Assembly: GCF_003286595.3 (NCBI RefSeq) | Contig: NZ_CP132985.1 | Span: 1,426,001-1,490,000 of the forward strand | Direction: 5' to 3' | Origin: Aerococcus mictus | GTDB taxonomy: Bacteria; Bacillota; Bacilli; Lactobacillales; Aerococcaceae | Length of the DNA stretch: 64,000 nt | Part shown: one piece after another, positions 34,579-44,627 of the stretch | How the letters are laid out: every line of letters starts with the position of its first letter | How positions within the stretch are numbered: position 1 is the first letter of the stretch | Notes under the pieces: generated by a model | What the model was told of the DNA's origin: nothing | Databases searched by the model: none | The model's input: the letters and a program-made list of their open reading frames with translations, nothing else | Made by a program: the position numbers and the translations under genes

Positions 34579-36777
34579 CTAGATCATACAGGATTCACAT
34601 TCGGAGTCGTTATTGCATGATGGACGGTCTGGAGACGTTGGACCTGCAGAGAGCAGTTCATCACTTTCTAAATGTTCACTGCCGGCTAAAACATCTTGAC
34701 GGACGCGTACATAGTAAATGGTGGAACAGCCCTTGCTATAGGCATAGATATAGGCCCGGTTCAAATCACGCGTGGTCGCTTCCGAAGACATGAAGAGGGT
34801 TAAGGAGATGGCTTGGTCCACATGCTTTTGGGCGGCGGCCACAATATCGATGATGGCTTGGGGACCGACTTCATAGGCTCCTCGTTGATAATAAGCATAG
34901 TTGTCATTATCAATTTGATAAGCAGGAACATAAACCCGACCTAATTTGCCTTCTTTGCGGGTTTCAACTGGTGAAACTACTGGTTGCAAGCTCGGTGTGC
35001 AGGAAGACAGGTAGGAAATCGACCCCGTTGGAGCGACTGCTAGCAGGTGCGCATTAGCGATACCGTCTTCTTGAATAGCCTTAGCGAGGGCTTGCCAGTC
35101 TTCTTGACTTGGCAAGTGCAGGCCGTAATCTTGAAGTAATTGACGGACTCTTTCAGTCTTAGGTTGAACCTTTGCTTGGGTATATTTCTTAAAGTAAGAC
35201 CCATCTGCATATTCCGATTCGGCAAAGCCTGCAAAAGGTCCATGTTGTTTCACTAAGTCGTGTGAGGCTTTGAAAGCATGGTAGGCTAGTGCGTAGAAGA
35301 ACATGTCGGTAAAGTCGACTGCTTCTTCTGAATCATAGTAAATATGGTTGGTGGCTAAGAAACCATGTAAGTTCATAGCCCCTAAACCAACAGCATGGTT
35401 GGCTTGGTTACCCTTCTTAATGGATGGCGCAGACTCTAGGTCAGACTTTCTCGAAATCCGGTCTAGGGCTTGAATGGCATGGTTGACTAAGTTGCCGAAG
35501 TCTGGGGCTTGATCCATGGCCTTGGCGATATTGAGCGAACCCAGGTTACAACAAATGTCTTCCCCGATAGTGCGGAAAGAAAGGTCTTCATTATAGCTGG
35601 AAGGAGTAGATACTTGGGTAATTTCCGAACATAAGTTGGACATCACGATACGTCCTTTTTTCTTATGGGGATTGCGGCGATTTACCGTATCTTCAAACAT
35701 CAAATAAGGATAACCTGATTCAAAGTGCAGTTCCGCTATGACTTGGAAAAGTTTTCTCGCCGAAATGAAGTCCTTATGAATGGCTGGATTAGCCAATAAC
35801 TCGTCATATTTTTCAGTAATAGAAATATCTGACATGGCCTTGCCGTAGACTTTTTTAATGTCGTAAGGTGAAAAGAGGGCCATGTCCTTATTTTCCTTAG
35901 CTAATTGGAAGGTAATATCCGGGATCACGACACCTAAGGACAGGGATTTAATCCGAATTTTTTCATCGGCATTTTCACGTTTAGTGTCTAAGAATTTGAG
36001 GATATCAGGATGGTGGGCATGGAGGTAGACCGCCCCTGCTCCTTGCCGTTGACCGAGTTGATTAGCATAGGAAAATGAATCTTCTAAGAGCTTCATCACG
36101 GGCACCACCCCAGAAGCCTGGTTGGCCATGCCTTTAATCGGAGCAGTGGTCTCTCTTAAGTTAGTCAAGCAGAGCGCCACGCCCCCGCCTCTTTTGGACA
36201 ATTGTAGACTGGTTGCGATACTTCTGGCGATAGATTCCATATTGTCCTCTACCCTTAAGAGATAGCAAGAAATATATTCGCCCCGTCTTTTCTTAGCCGC
36301 ATTGAGGAAGGTTGGTGTCGCCGGTTGAAAGCGATTAGACAAGATATCAGCTGCCAAATCTTTGGCTAAGTCTTGGTCACCATTAGCCAAGAAGAGCGCA
36401 TTAGCAATCACCCGGTCTTCATAAGTTTCTAGATAATAAGCCTTATCATCAGTTCTTAGCGCGTAAGCGGCATAGAACTTCATGGCCCCAATTAAATTGG
36501 GAAAGGCAAAATCTTGATCTTCTGCCCATTGGTAGAGTTCATGGATAAAGTCTTTAGAATATTGGTCAAAGACTTCCTTTTCATAGTAATTATTTTCAAA
36601 AAGATAGTCCAACTTACTATCCAGGTTAGCAAAAGTCTTGGTCTTGGCTTGGATATAGTCTCTCATATAGACAGCTACGGCTTCTTTATCGGCTTGAAAA
36701 TTATAGTGACCTGCTTGGTCTTTAAAACGGGTTAAAGCATTGAGTGACAGGTAGTTTTCCTCTTGCTTGAATGTCAT
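34579..36777 (-). CDS. nrdE: Class Ib ribonucleotide reductase, alpha subunit
   Basis: A 732-residue catalytic subunit reducing ribonucleoside diphosphates. It shows the NrdE N-terminus (YLSLNALTRFKDQAGHYNFQADKEAV), FQPATPTFLNAAKKRRGEYISCYLL with the first active-site Cys, the catalytic NLCSEI segment near 390, VAPTGSISYLSSCTPSLQPV near 600, and the C-terminal Cys pair SECESCMI that accepts electrons from NrdH. Third gene of nrdFIE. The order F-I-E differs from the more common nrdHIEF order, and no nrdH is seen here. Confidence 0.96.
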   Translation of the reverse strand: MTFKQEENYLSLNALTRFKDQAGHYNFQADKEAVAVYMRDYIQAKTKTFANLDSKLDYLFENNYYEKEVFDQYSKDFIHELYQWAEDQDFAFPNLIGAMKFYAAYALRTDDKAYYLETYEDRVIANALFLANGDQDLAKDLAADILSNRFQPATPTFLNAAKKRRGEYISCYLLRVEDNMESIARSIATSLQLSKRGGGVALCLTNLRETTAPIKGMANQASGVVPVMKLLEDSFSYANQLGQRQGAGAVYLHAHHPDILKFLDTKRENADEKIRIKSLSLGVVIPDITFQLAKENKDMALFSPYDIKKVYGKAMSDISITEKYDELLANPAIHKDFISARKLFQVIAELHFESGYPYLMFEDTVNRRNPHKKKGRIVMSNLCSEITQVSTPSSYNEDLSFRTIGEDICCNLGSLNIAKAMDQAPDFGNLVNHAIQALDRISRKSDLESAPSIKKGNQANHAVGLGAMNLHGFLATNHIYYDSEEAVDFTDMFFYALAYHAFKASHDLVKQHGPFAGFAESEYADGSYFKKYTQAKVQPKTERVRQLLQDYGLHLPSQEDWQALAKAIQEDGIANAHLLAVAPTGSISYLSSCTPSLQPVVSPVETRKEGKLGRVYVPAYQIDNDNYAYYQRGAYEVGPQAIIDIVAAAQKHVDQAISLTLFMSSEATTRDLNRAYIYAYSKGCSTIYYVRVRQDVLAGSEHLESDELLSAGPTSPDRPSCNNDSECESCMI

Positions 36778-36827
36778 TAAGACATACTCCTTTCAATATT
36801 CGCCTCTAGGGCTTGGCTTGCACTTGC

Positions 36828-37256
36828 TTATTGGTCAGCGTTAAAAGTTTCAGTAATGATGCGGTTAACTTCTTCGACATCTTCTTTAGTCCCAATCAAT
36901 TCAAATTGATATAGGAGCGGGACCTTCAATTTATAAGAAATCACCGGCCCGGCAATGGCAAAGGAATCACCAAAGTTGGTATTGCCAGAGGAAATCACCC
37001 CGAGGCAGTGTTTGCGATTATCTGGATCGTTCAAGAAATGAATAACCTGCTTAGGCACAGCGCCATGAGCATCAACCTGACCGGCATCTGTGACTTTCCC
37101 GCCTGAATAAGTAGGTACGATTAAAACATAATCTTGGTCTACCTTAATTCGTTCTTCCTCATCCATAGGAATACGGATGGATTCTGCGTCTAATTTTTGG
37201 ACGAAACGGTGGGTGTTATTTGATTGCGTTGAGAAATATACAATTAATTCTTTCAT
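36828..37256 (-). CDS. nrdI: NrdI flavodoxin-like activator of the dimanganese cofactor
   Basis: A 142-residue flavodoxin that delivers superoxide to assemble the Mn(III)2-tyrosyl radical in NrdF. It shows [19 protein letters not shown], the VPTYSGGK strand and [18 protein letters not shown]. Its ATG overlaps the nrdF stop codon by one base (TAATG), so translation is coupled. Confidence 0.94.
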   Translation of the reverse strand: MKELIVYFSTQSNNTHRFVQKLDAESIRIPMDEEERIKVDQDYVLIVPTYSGGKVTDAGQVDAHGAVPKQVIHFLNDPDNRKHCLGVISSGNTNFGDSFAIAGPVISYKLKVPLLYQFELIGTKEDVEEVNRIITETFNADQ

Positions 37257-38269
37257 TAGAAATCCCAGTCCTCATCTAGTGTTTCTTCACTTGTTCCAAT
37301 AATATAAGATGACCCACTTCCTGAGAAGAAGTCATGATTTTCGTCGGCACGGGCGGATAATTGCGCAAAGACTTCTGGGGCAATCCGCGTTTCTTCCTTG
37401 GTAAATGGTGACTCATAGCCTAAGTTTTGTAAGAATTTACCAGCATTGTATAAGGAGAAGCGAATGGCTTCATCAGCTAAACCAAAGCCGTCATAGAGTT
37501 GACGTAGATAAGTTTTTTCTAAGCCAATCATCTTATCTAATAGGTCGAAAACAAATTGTTTCATTTCGGCTTGTTTTTCTGGGCTCAATTTAGCAACCTT
37601 TAATTGATACTTATAACCACTATAGAAATTATGAATCACCTTATCCCGTAAAATCAGGCGAATGATATCTGAGGTGTTCGGCAATTTGCCCCGGGCTGCT
37701 AGATAGAATGGCAAATAGAAGCCCCCATAAAGTAAGAAACCTGGCATTAAGGCAGCAGCGATTTTAGATTTAAGGGGATCATCAGCGGTATAGAAAGGAA
37801 TCAGAGCCTTGGGACGGGCTTGGAGCGCTTCATTATCCACCACCCATTCGTGGGCTTCTTCAATTTGCTCACTGGTACATAAGGTAGAGAAAATGGTCCC
37901 ATAAGAACGGGCGTGAACACCCACCATGAAGGCAAAATTGGCATAAATCACTTGTTCTTGTTCAGTGAGGGAATTCTTAATCTGAGCTACATCCCCGATC
38001 GAGGCTTGGACAGTATCTAATAGGGTTAGGCCTGTAAAGGTGCGGGTAATTAATTGTTGCCAATCATCATCGAGCTCATTCCATGACGGAAGGTCATTAG
38101 AAACGGGTATATTTTCAGGCAACCAAAAGTTTTGGGTGACCCGGTTCCAAACTTCTAAATCTTTTTCATCGACTATTTTGTTCCAATTGATAGCTCTCAT
38201 ATTTTGGCTTTGGTCAAAATAGGCATATTCTACCGGCGACACGGACCGGTCATAATAATTTTTTGTCAT
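37256..38269 (-). CDS. nrdF: Class Ib ribonucleotide reductase, beta subunit
   Basis: A 337-residue radical-bearing subunit. Typical NrdF sequence: [52 protein letters not shown] with metal-binding residues, and [19 protein letters not shown]. It is the first gene of the nrdFIE operon. Two NrdR boxes lie upstream. Confidence 0.96.
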   Translation of the reverse strand: MTKNYYDRSVSPVEYAYFDQSQNMRAINWNKIVDEKDLEVWNRVTQNFWLPENIPVSNDLPSWNELDDDWQQLITRTFTGLTLLDTVQASIGDVAQIKNSLTEQEQVIYANFAFMVGVHARSYGTIFSTLCTSEQIEEAHEWVVDNEALQARPKALIPFYTADDPLKSKIAAALMPGFLLYGGFYLPFYLAARGKLPNTSDIIRLILRDKVIHNFYSGYKYQLKVAKLSPEKQAEMKQFVFDLLDKMIGLEKTYLRQLYDGFGLADEAIRFSLYNAGKFLQNLGYESPFTKEETRIAPEVFAQLSARADENHDFFSGSGSSYIIGTSEETLDEDWDF

Positions 38270-38340
38270 GATTTCTATCCCACTTTTCAGTTAAAATTTT
38301 CCCAGGACGACATGCATGCGATCTGGCATAGAATAAATTA

Positions 38341-38387
38341 GCACAAGATATAGTGGTTAACAAGTCGCTATCCACATTATATTGTGT
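38341..38387 (-). promoter_or_regulatory. Paired NrdR boxes in the nrdFIE promoter
   Basis: GCACAAGATATAGTGG (38341-38356) and CCACATTATATTGTGT (38372-38387) both fit the NrdR consensus ACACWATATMTWGTGT with few mismatches, and start 31 bp apart (three helical turns). A minus-strand TATAAT lies inside the distal box, so bound NrdR would cover the -10 region. Confidence 0.82.
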
Positions 38388-38674
38388 ATGTAAAAATGCA
38401 AAGGCACATGAAGAGAATTTTACTGGAAGCCAGGCCTATTTTGATAAGCTTTTTCAGGTGAGATCATTTTGTCAAGGGGGTAAATTATTTTCATGAAAAA
38501 TTCGATTTCCAATACAATTTTTGTATAGGCCCTTAGTTAAAAGCGATCAAAGGCCAAGCAATTGCTTCTTTATCTTTTAAACATTAGTTGCAAAAAAAGC
38601 TAGACCTATAAAAACGATAAGCCTAGCTAAAAAAAGAGTGTAAGGATCATCCACGTCACTAACTTTTATTCGAT
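38388..38674. other. Intergenic region nrdF-nagA
   Basis: No gene seen. It holds a hairpin with A and T runs at 38599-38627 (AGCTAG / CTAGCT), terminator-like in both directions. The transcript it would stop is not obvious. Confidence 0.4.
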
Positions 38675-38711
38675 TAAAAAGAGACTAAAAGCTTTCGCCC
38701 TAGCCTCTTTA
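38675..38711 (-). terminator. Terminator of the amino-sugar operon
   Basis: Minus-strand stem AAAGAGGCTAGGGC, loop GAAA, GCTTTTAGTCTCTTTTT just after the nagA stop codon. Confidence 0.75.
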
Positions 38712-38722
38712 ATTCACTATGA

Positions 38723-39865
38723 TTAATAAACTTTTTTCCCATTGAGATAAGTGGCTTGTAATTGCCCTTGGTCATTGAGAACGATGAAGTCCGCGTCTAG
38801 CCCTGCTTTGATTTGACCACATTGGTCTTCAATCCCGACTGACTTGGCAGGATTATAGGAAGCCATTTGGACGGCTTCTTCTAAGGAAACCAAGTTCCAG
38901 GCCACCAAATTTTCCACGGCCTTAGCTAGGGTAAGGATAGAACCTGCTAAGTTACCACCGTTAACTAAGCGAGCGGCCCCGTCTTTAACAATAACCGGAA
39001 GTTCACCTAACATAGAGGGGCCTTCTGGCATACCGCCTGCCCGCATACAGTCTGTAATTAGAACCACTTCACCCTTTTTCCGAGCCTTTAAAACGACATT
39101 AATAGCCCCAGGTTTGACGTGGAAACCGTCACAGATTAATTCGGTATATAAGTTATCTAGAGTCAGTGCTGCTCCTACTAAACCGGGTTCACGATGGTGG
39201 AGCCCACTCATGCCATTATAGGTATGGTTAATTAAGTGGGCACCGGCTTCAACAGCTGCTTGGGCTTGATCGTAAGTCGCATTGGAGTGTCCGAGAGAAA
39301 TATGAACTCCTAAGGCCTCAGCTTGGGGGATGAAGTCTACAACGCCTTCCCTTTCTGGCGCCAAGGCTAATTTATTAAGGAGTCCCTCAGAAGCCTCTAA
39401 CCAGGTTTTAACTTTTTCGATATCAGGGTCGGACATATAGTTCTCATTTTGGGCGCCCTTATGTTCTTCGGTGAAGAAGGGGCCTTCAAAGAATATCCCG
39501 CGAATTTTAGCCCCGGAGACTTGGTCTTTACTTTGAGCGACGACTTGGCAGGCTGTGGTTAAGTTCTCACTGGTATCAGTTAAGGTGGTTGGTAGCCAAG
39601 AGGTCACCCCACAGGACAAGAGCCCCTTAGAAATCGCCTCAATGCCTTCTGGGTCTTTGTCCATAACATCGTAACCGTGGAAGCCATGGATATGGGTATC
39701 CACTAAACCAGGAGCTAGGATATTATCACTATAATCAATCACTTCTGCCTGATTGGGAACCGCCTTAACCACCTGACCAAAAGTCCCATCATCATTAACT
39801 ATTAAATAGGCCTCCTCTTCCTTGTGGTCAGCTAATAAGATGGCCTTTGCCTTGATATATTTCAT
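38723..39865 (-). CDS. nagA: N-acetylglucosamine-6-phosphate deacetylase
   Basis: A ~380-residue amidohydrolase releasing acetate from GlcNAc-6-P to give glucosamine-6-P. Metal and substrate motifs: GLVDTHIHGFHGYDVMD, FFEGPFFTEEHKGAQNENYM, ISLGHSNATYDQA, LINHTYNGMSGLHHREPG, ELICDGFHVKP and ITDCMRAGGMPEG with the catalytic Asp. ATG 39865 follows GAAAGGGTG; a GTG 9 nt upstream is inside that site. Last gene of the rpiR-nanE-nagE-nagA operon. No nagB is present in the window. Confidence 0.95.
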   Translation of the reverse strand: MKYIKAKAILLADHKEEEAYLIVNDDGTFGQVVKAVPNQAEVIDYSDNILAPGLVDTHIHGFHGYDVMDKDPEGIEAISKGLLSCGVTSWLPTTLTDTSENLTTACQVVAQSKDQVSGAKIRGIFFEGPFFTEEHKGAQNENYMSDPDIEKVKTWLEASEGLLNKLALAPEREGVVDFIPQAEALGVHISLGHSNATYDQAQAAVEAGAHLINHTYNGMSGLHHREPGLVGAALTLDNLYTELICDGFHVKPGAINVVLKARKKGEVVLITDCMRAGGMPEGPSMLGELPVIVKDGAARLVNGGNLAGSILTLAKAVENLVAWNLVSLEEAVQMASYNPAKSVGIEDQCGQIKAGLDADFIVLNDQGQLQATYLNGKKVY

Positions 39866-39939
39866 CACTAACACCCTTTCAATATTCTTTTCCTTTGAAA
39901 TGGAAACCTAATTCTTCACACCAATCCCCAAGAAGTGAG

Positions 39940-41919
39940 CTACTTATGCAAGCGGATAATCTCGTCTCCAGGACCCACTTTCCCACTAGCCACCGTTTCA
40001 ATTTGGTCATAGTCACTCGTATTGGTTACCACAAGAATTACCGAGGCATCATAGCCAGCAGATTCAATGGCTTGGCGGTCAAAAGTGATCAGATGGTCAC
40101 CAATACTTACTTTATCGCCTTGTTTGACTTTTGGAGTAAAGCCTTGACCCTTCAATTCCACGGTATCTAAACCAATATGAATGAGCACTTCCATGCCCTC
40201 CTCACTGGTTAAACCAATAGCATGGCCCGTTTCAAATAGGCTGGTTACAACCCCATTGACGGGAGAAATTACTTGGTCGCTTTCAGGGCGAATGGCTAAT
40301 CCTTGCCCCATCGTTCCTTGGCTAAAGACTGGGTCATTCACTTCACTTAAATTATAAAGGGTGCCTGCCACTGGTGTAAAGAGACTCATGGCTTCAGTTG
40401 CTTGAGAAAAATTGGAATCAGCTAAAATTTCATTGATTTCAGCACTATAAATATTCGACTTACCCCCGTAAATGGCTTGGATACCGTTCTTGACATCGAG
40501 GACACCAGTAGCTCCTAAGCTTTTGAGGGTGTCTTTATTGACTTTGGCATTTTCTTTGACCGACACCCGTAAGCGGGTAGCACATGCGGTCACATGGTCA
40601 ATATTTTCCGGCCCACCTAAGCCCTCAATAATGGTCAGGGCCTTGTCATGAAGAGAGCCTGATGAATGGCTGGAAGAAGTTTGTTTACTCTTCGCTTGGT
40701 CATCCGTCATTTCCATCCCAGGAATCGTCACATGGAACTTCTTAATACAGAATCTAAAGACGATATAGTAGAGAATCGCCCAGATAATCCCTACTGGAAT
40801 CACCCGAATCCAGTTGGTTTGACTATTGCCTTGGAAGGGACCAAAGAGCAGAAAGTCAATCAGTCCTCCTGAGAAAGTATTACCAATCCGAATTTGGAGG
40901 ATATCAGCAATATAGAAGGACACCCCATCAAGGAAGGCGTGGATCACATATAACCAGGGAGCCGCAAAGAGAAAAGAAAACTCAATCGGTTCAGTAATCC
41001 CGGTTAAGAAAGAAGTTAGCCCACTCGAGAAATAAAAACCTGCATTGGCTGGTCGATTTTCCTTAGGGATAGAATGATACATAGCGAGGGTTGCTGCTGG
41101 TAAACCGAACATCATGGTCGCGAAACGTCCCGCAAAAAAGCGCGTTCCATAAGTATAGAGACCAGTAAAGTTAGGGTCGGCTAATTGGGCAAAGTAAATA
41201 TTTTGGGCGCCCTCAATAGTTTGACCAGCTACCGTCTCTACCCCACCCAGTGAGGTATACCAGAAAAGTGGGTAAATGGTATGGTGGAGACCCACCGCAC
41301 CGGTTAGACGGAGGAAGAAACCATAGAAGAAGGAACCAATACTTCCCATGGCTGCGATCTGTTCACCTAAGCCCACCATGGCTTCTTGAATCGGTGGCCA
41401 GATCACATAAATGATCGATCCTAGGAAAATGGCTGCTATCGCCGAAACAATAGGGATAAAACGGTTGCCCCCAAAGAAACCTAAGAATTGGGGAAGTTCA
41501 ATCTTACGATAACGGTTATGTAAGTAGGTCACGGTTAAACCAATTAACAAGGCGCCCAGCACCCCGGTATCAATCGTTGCATCAGGTTCTGAGAAGAGTT
41601 GTAGCCAGGCACTGATGGTGGCTGTATAGACAAGGAAGGCCACCCCAGCGGATAAGCCAGCTGTCCCGTGGTCAGCTTCCGACAGCCCCACCGCGATTCC
41701 AATGGAGAAAATCAACGGTAAGTTAGCAAAGACGGCATTCCCCGCCATGGTCATCACGGTAAAGACCGCTTGAATAAAATCATTAGCTAAAAAGGGAAAT
41801 TGAGCCAGAGCGGCATCATTAGATAAGGCACTACCCAGGCCCAGTAAGAGCCCCGCTACCGGCAGGATTGCAATCGGCAGCATAAAGGCCTGACCTAATT
41901 TAGAGAATTTTTCAAACAT
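39940..41919 (-). CDS. nagE: PTS transporter EIICBA, glucose/N-acetylglucosamine family
   Basis: A 659-residue fused permease. The EIIC membrane domain (about 1-385) has GITEPIEFSFLF. The EIIB domain carries the phosphocysteine in TACATRLRV (Cys446). The EIIA domain carries the phospho-His in VLIHIGLDTVEL (His581). It imports and phosphorylates its sugar in one protein. Sitting between nanE and nagA, it most likely takes GlcNAc and possibly ManNAc; glucose cannot be excluded from sequence. Confidence 0.88.
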   Translation of the reverse strand: MFEKFSKLGQAFMLPIAILPVAGLLLGLGSALSNDAALAQFPFLANDFIQAVFTVMTMAGNAVFANLPLIFSIGIAVGLSEADHGTAGLSAGVAFLVYTATISAWLQLFSEPDATIDTGVLGALLIGLTVTYLHNRYRKIELPQFLGFFGGNRFIPIVSAIAAIFLGSIIYVIWPPIQEAMVGLGEQIAAMGSIGSFFYGFFLRLTGAVGLHHTIYPLFWYTSLGGVETVAGQTIEGAQNIYFAQLADPNFTGLYTYGTRFFAGRFATMMFGLPAATLAMYHSIPKENRPANAGFYFSSGLTSFLTGITEPIEFSFLFAAPWLYVIHAFLDGVSFYIADILQIRIGNTFSGGLIDFLLFGPFQGNSQTNWIRVIPVGIIWAILYYIVFRFCIKKFHVTIPGMEMTDDQAKSKQTSSSHSSGSLHDKALTIIEGLGGPENIDHVTACATRLRVSVKENAKVNKDTLKSLGATGVLDVKNGIQAIYGGKSNIYSAEINEILADSNFSQATEAMSLFTPVAGTLYNLSEVNDPVFSQGTMGQGLAIRPESDQVISPVNGVVTSLFETGHAIGLTSEEGMEVLIHIGLDTVELKGQGFTPKVKQGDKVSIGDHLITFDRQAIESAGYDASVILVVTNTSDYDQIETVASGKVGPGDEIIRLHK

Positions 41920-41934
41920 GACTGTACCTCCTTA

Positions 41935-42627
41935 TTATTCATCCAAAGCCTGGATAAAACGTTGGGCAATTTCCTTAGGCCGGGTAATCGCTCCACCAAC
42001 AACAATGCCTTTAGCGCCCAGGTCTTGGATCTTCTTAGCTTGACTGGGATAGTGAATCTTACCTTCAGCAATCACATCACAACCGGCTTCAACCAGTTGG
42101 CTAATCAAGTCATAATTGGGTCCATCAATATTTTCACTATAGTCGGTATAACCCGCTAAAGTCGTTCCAACAAAGTCAATCCCCTCTTGGTGAGCATTGA
42201 GACCCTCTTCAAAGGTTGAAATATCGGCCATAAATAATTGGTCTGGGTATTTCTCCTTAATTTGGTGGATAAATTCATTGACCGTGAGCCCATCATGGCG
42301 TTTGCGGTCAGTCAGGTCCAGGGCGATCACTTCACAGCCCGTTTCAACTAGCTGATCAATTTCATCCATGGTAGCGGTGATGAAGGGTTCTTCAGGTGGG
42401 TAATCTTTCTTGATAATTCCAATGATAGGAAGGTCAACAACTTCCTGGATTTGCTTAATATCTCTGACTGAATTAGCCCGTAAGCCAACCGCCCCAGCCT
42501 CTTGAGCGGCCTTGGCCATTAGGGGCATAATCCCTCCTTCTTCCGTATAGAGTGGTTCACCTGGTAGGGCTTGGCAAGAAACAATTAAGCCGCCAGAGAC
42601 TTGGTCGATAAATTCTGCTTTATTCAT
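41935..42627 (-). CDS. nanE: N-acetylmannosamine-6-phosphate 2-epimerase
   Basis: A 230-residue TIM-barrel enzyme turning ManNAc-6-P into GlcNAc-6-P. It shows [73 protein letters not shown] and [10 protein letters not shown]. No sialic acid lyase, kinase or transporter lies beside it, so the input is probably ManNAc-6-P formed by the PTS protein encoded downstream. Confidence 0.93.
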   Translation of the reverse strand: MNKAEFIDQVSGGLIVSCQALPGEPLYTEEGGIMPLMAKAAQEAGAVGLRANSVRDIKQIQEVVDLPIIGIIKKDYPPEEPFITATMDEIDQLVETGCEVIALDLTDRKRHDGLTVNEFIHQIKEKYPDQLFMADISTFEEGLNAHQEGIDFVGTTLAGYTDYSENIDGPNYDLISQLVEAGCDVIAEGKIHYPSQAKKIQDLGAKGIVVGGAITRPKEIAQRFIQALDE

Positions 42628-42646
42628 TTGCTATCAATCTCCTTTT

Positions 42647-43495
42647 TTATTTAATATATAAATTATTACGATCAGGATTTACATTTAAGGATTTTAAACT
42701 TTGTTGGAATTTTTCTTGGCGTTTGAAGCGGTCTTTCTCCATTAAATAGTCATAAATTACGTCACACATGACAATCAGGGGCAATTGGGGAGAAATACGA
42801 TTACCAAAATTAAGGTTTTTTACACTGGCAATTTTAATCAGATTATCTAAATCCTGATTCTTATTGGCATTGCTATGGGCCGTAAATAGAACAGTATAGG
42901 CCTGATTTTGCTTGGCCGCATGGAGGGCTTGGTTAATGACCTCTGTATGACCTGAAACTGAGAAAGCAAGCACACAAGATTTAGCATTAACCACCACATT
43001 ATGGACGCGGATTAAATCGTAGTCAGTAATAGCCTGGCAGGGAAAACCTAGTCGCATCAGTCGCTGACTAAACTCACGGGCGGCCAGTCCAGAACTGCCG
43101 ATACCATAGATATAGATCTGATCTTGATTAATTAAGGCATTCACTAGGTCATGAATATCATTTTCATCAAGTAAGTTATAGCTTTTATTGATGATGGCAT
43201 TGTAGTCCGAAAGCACCCGCATGGTGTGTTTGTTAGAAGTCTCGATCCTCCGATGCCTAGGCATTTGCTGGTACTCAAACAAAAATTCCCGATAGCCCTT
43301 GAAACCTAATTTCTTTGCAAAGCGAGTAAAGGTGGAATCCGAAACATGGAGTTTCTTGCCCAGTTGGTCTACCGCTAAATCCCCCTCGCCTGGATCAGCC
43401 TGGATAAAATAATCGCCAATGATTTTCTCACCAGGAGATAAGGATTCATAAGATGCTTCAATTAAAGGAATAATGCTATCAGTAAACTTTTTCAT
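42647..43495 (-). CDS. RpiR-family transcriptional regulator of the amino-sugar operon
   Basis: A ~282-residue regulator with an N-terminal HTH_6 (LHVSDSTFTRFAKKLGFKGYREFLFEYQ, residues ~45-75) and a C-terminal SIS sugar-phosphate-binding domain (IYGIGSSGLAAREFSQRLMRLG; VLAFSVSGHTEVI). ATG 43495 follows AAAGGAGG; the upstream ATG does not. First gene of the operon, so it likely autoregulates and senses an amino-sugar phosphate. Confidence 0.9.
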   Translation of the reverse strand: MKKFTDSIIPLIEASYESLSPGEKIIGDYFIQADPGEGDLAVDQLGKKLHVSDSTFTRFAKKLGFKGYREFLFEYQQMPRHRRIETSNKHTMRVLSDYNAIINKSYNLLDENDIHDLVNALINQDQIYIYGIGSSGLAAREFSQRLMRLGFPCQAITDYDLIRVHNVVVNAKSCVLAFSVSGHTEVINQALHAAKQNQAYTVLFTAHSNANKNQDLDNLIKIASVKNLNFGNRISPQLPLIVMCDVIYDYLMEKDRFKRQEKFQQSLKSLNVNPDRNNLYIK

Positions 43496-43636
43496 TTTGC
43501 CCTCCTTTCCAGCTGTAATCGCTTTCACCTATAATCATAGACTTTTATGAATGCATTTTCAATATTTAATTTAAAAAGTGGTTCTTCTTTCAACTGTTTA
43601 CATAATCTTCCAGACCACTTGAAAGTAAAATTAGTC

Positions 43637-43670
43637 ACAAAAAAGCCCTTGCCAAATAGCAAGGACTAAA
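43637..43670 (-). terminator. Terminator of the phosphatase gene
   Basis: AGTCCTTGC / GCAAGGGCT stem followed by TTTTTT on the minus strand. Confidence 0.78.
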
Positions 43671-43700
43671 TAAGGGTTAGACTGACTTAAATTTTCTTAA

Positions 43701-44417
43701 TCAATACAGCAAATTCTTTATGGCTTCGATTTCCTGGCCTTGGTAGCCTAAGTGACGGAAATAATTCTCAATGGACGTATATTTAGCCATAAAATTACGG
43801 TCAAAGTTTTCCATAATTTCTGGATAGGAGCGGTTCACATTTTGAACGTGACCTTCCTTAATAATTCTAGGGTCATGCTTGATATAGGCATAGGAGACTT
43901 GGTAATCGGCAACGATATCCACTAAGGGGAGTCCAGCCGCCTTATAAATCAAATAAGTAATCACTCCAGTGCGGTCCTTACCAGCACTGCAATGGATGAC
44001 CGTCCCCCAATTCTTGGCCTTATTGCTCAATAACTGGTCAAAAACCCCTTTAATGGCTGAGTAATTATCACAATATTCCAAATAGCGAATGGCCATAAAA
44101 TAGGGATCATCACTTTCTTTGGCTAATTGAGCTGACCGTCCGACATCCTGGCTCCCACTCAAGTTAATATTTAGATAATCCTTGAGAAGATTTCGATAGG
44201 GATTAGGCTGTTTTTCAGCTTCCTTAGGGGCCCGCAGATCAATAATGGCTTGAACATTTAAGTCTTTTAGCCGATTAAGGTCAACTTCATCAATGCCAAA
44301 GAGCATGGAAGACCGGAAAAACTTACCTCGGGGAAGCCATTGGCCCGACTCCTTATAACAGCCACCAATATCACGAAAATTACAAATTTCATTGAAGGGA
44401 TAACGCAAAATACCCAT
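43701..44417 (-). CDS. Tyrosine/dual-specificity protein phosphatase (Y_phosphatase3)
   Basis: A 238-residue cysteine phosphatase. The signature loop HCSAGKDRTG is at 142-151 (nucleophile Cys143), with FRDIGG at the N-terminus (15-19) and an alpha-helical cap (DIVADYQVSYAYI). No signal peptide. Members act on phosphotyrosine, phosphoserine or phosphoinositides; the substrate here is unknown. Monocistronic. Confidence 0.88.
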   Translation of the reverse strand: MGILRYPFNEICNFRDIGGCYKESGQWLPRGKFFRSSMLFGIDEVDLNRLKDLNVQAIIDLRAPKEAEKQPNPYRNLLKDYLNINLSGSQDVGRSAQLAKESDDPYFMAIRYLEYCDNYSAIKGVFDQLLSNKAKNWGTVIHCSAGKDRTGVITYLIYKAAGLPLVDIVADYQVSYAYIKHDPRIIKEGHVQNVNRSYPEIMENFDRNFMAKYTSIENYFRHLGYQGQEIEAIKNLLY

Positions 44418-44568
44418 CCTTTCCTCTCGACTAGGTCATTTCTCTGCCTTTAGAATAGCACAAAAAGCCGGCTGAAGTAGTGCACAGCCCCTATGAGACA
44501 TTATTCAGCTTTTGTCTCAATATTAGACACTTTCAGAATTATGAATCTTTTTCTTATTTTACTTTATA

Positions 44569-44596
44569 TTATCATAAGTTTTGTAGACAATATAAT
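44569..44596 (+). promoter_or_regulatory. Promoter of the acidic-tail protein gene
   Basis: TTATCA (44569-44574), 16-nt spacer, perfect TATAAT (44591-44596), 31 bp before the start codon. Confidence 0.55.
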
Positions 44597-44627
44597 GAAG
44601 AATACGAATAGATTGGGAGGATTTAAC

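Noticed and set aside
38599..38627. Small RNA terminator in the nrdF-nagA gap
   Set aside because: The hairpin is terminator-like, but no convincing promoter or conserved fold precedes it.
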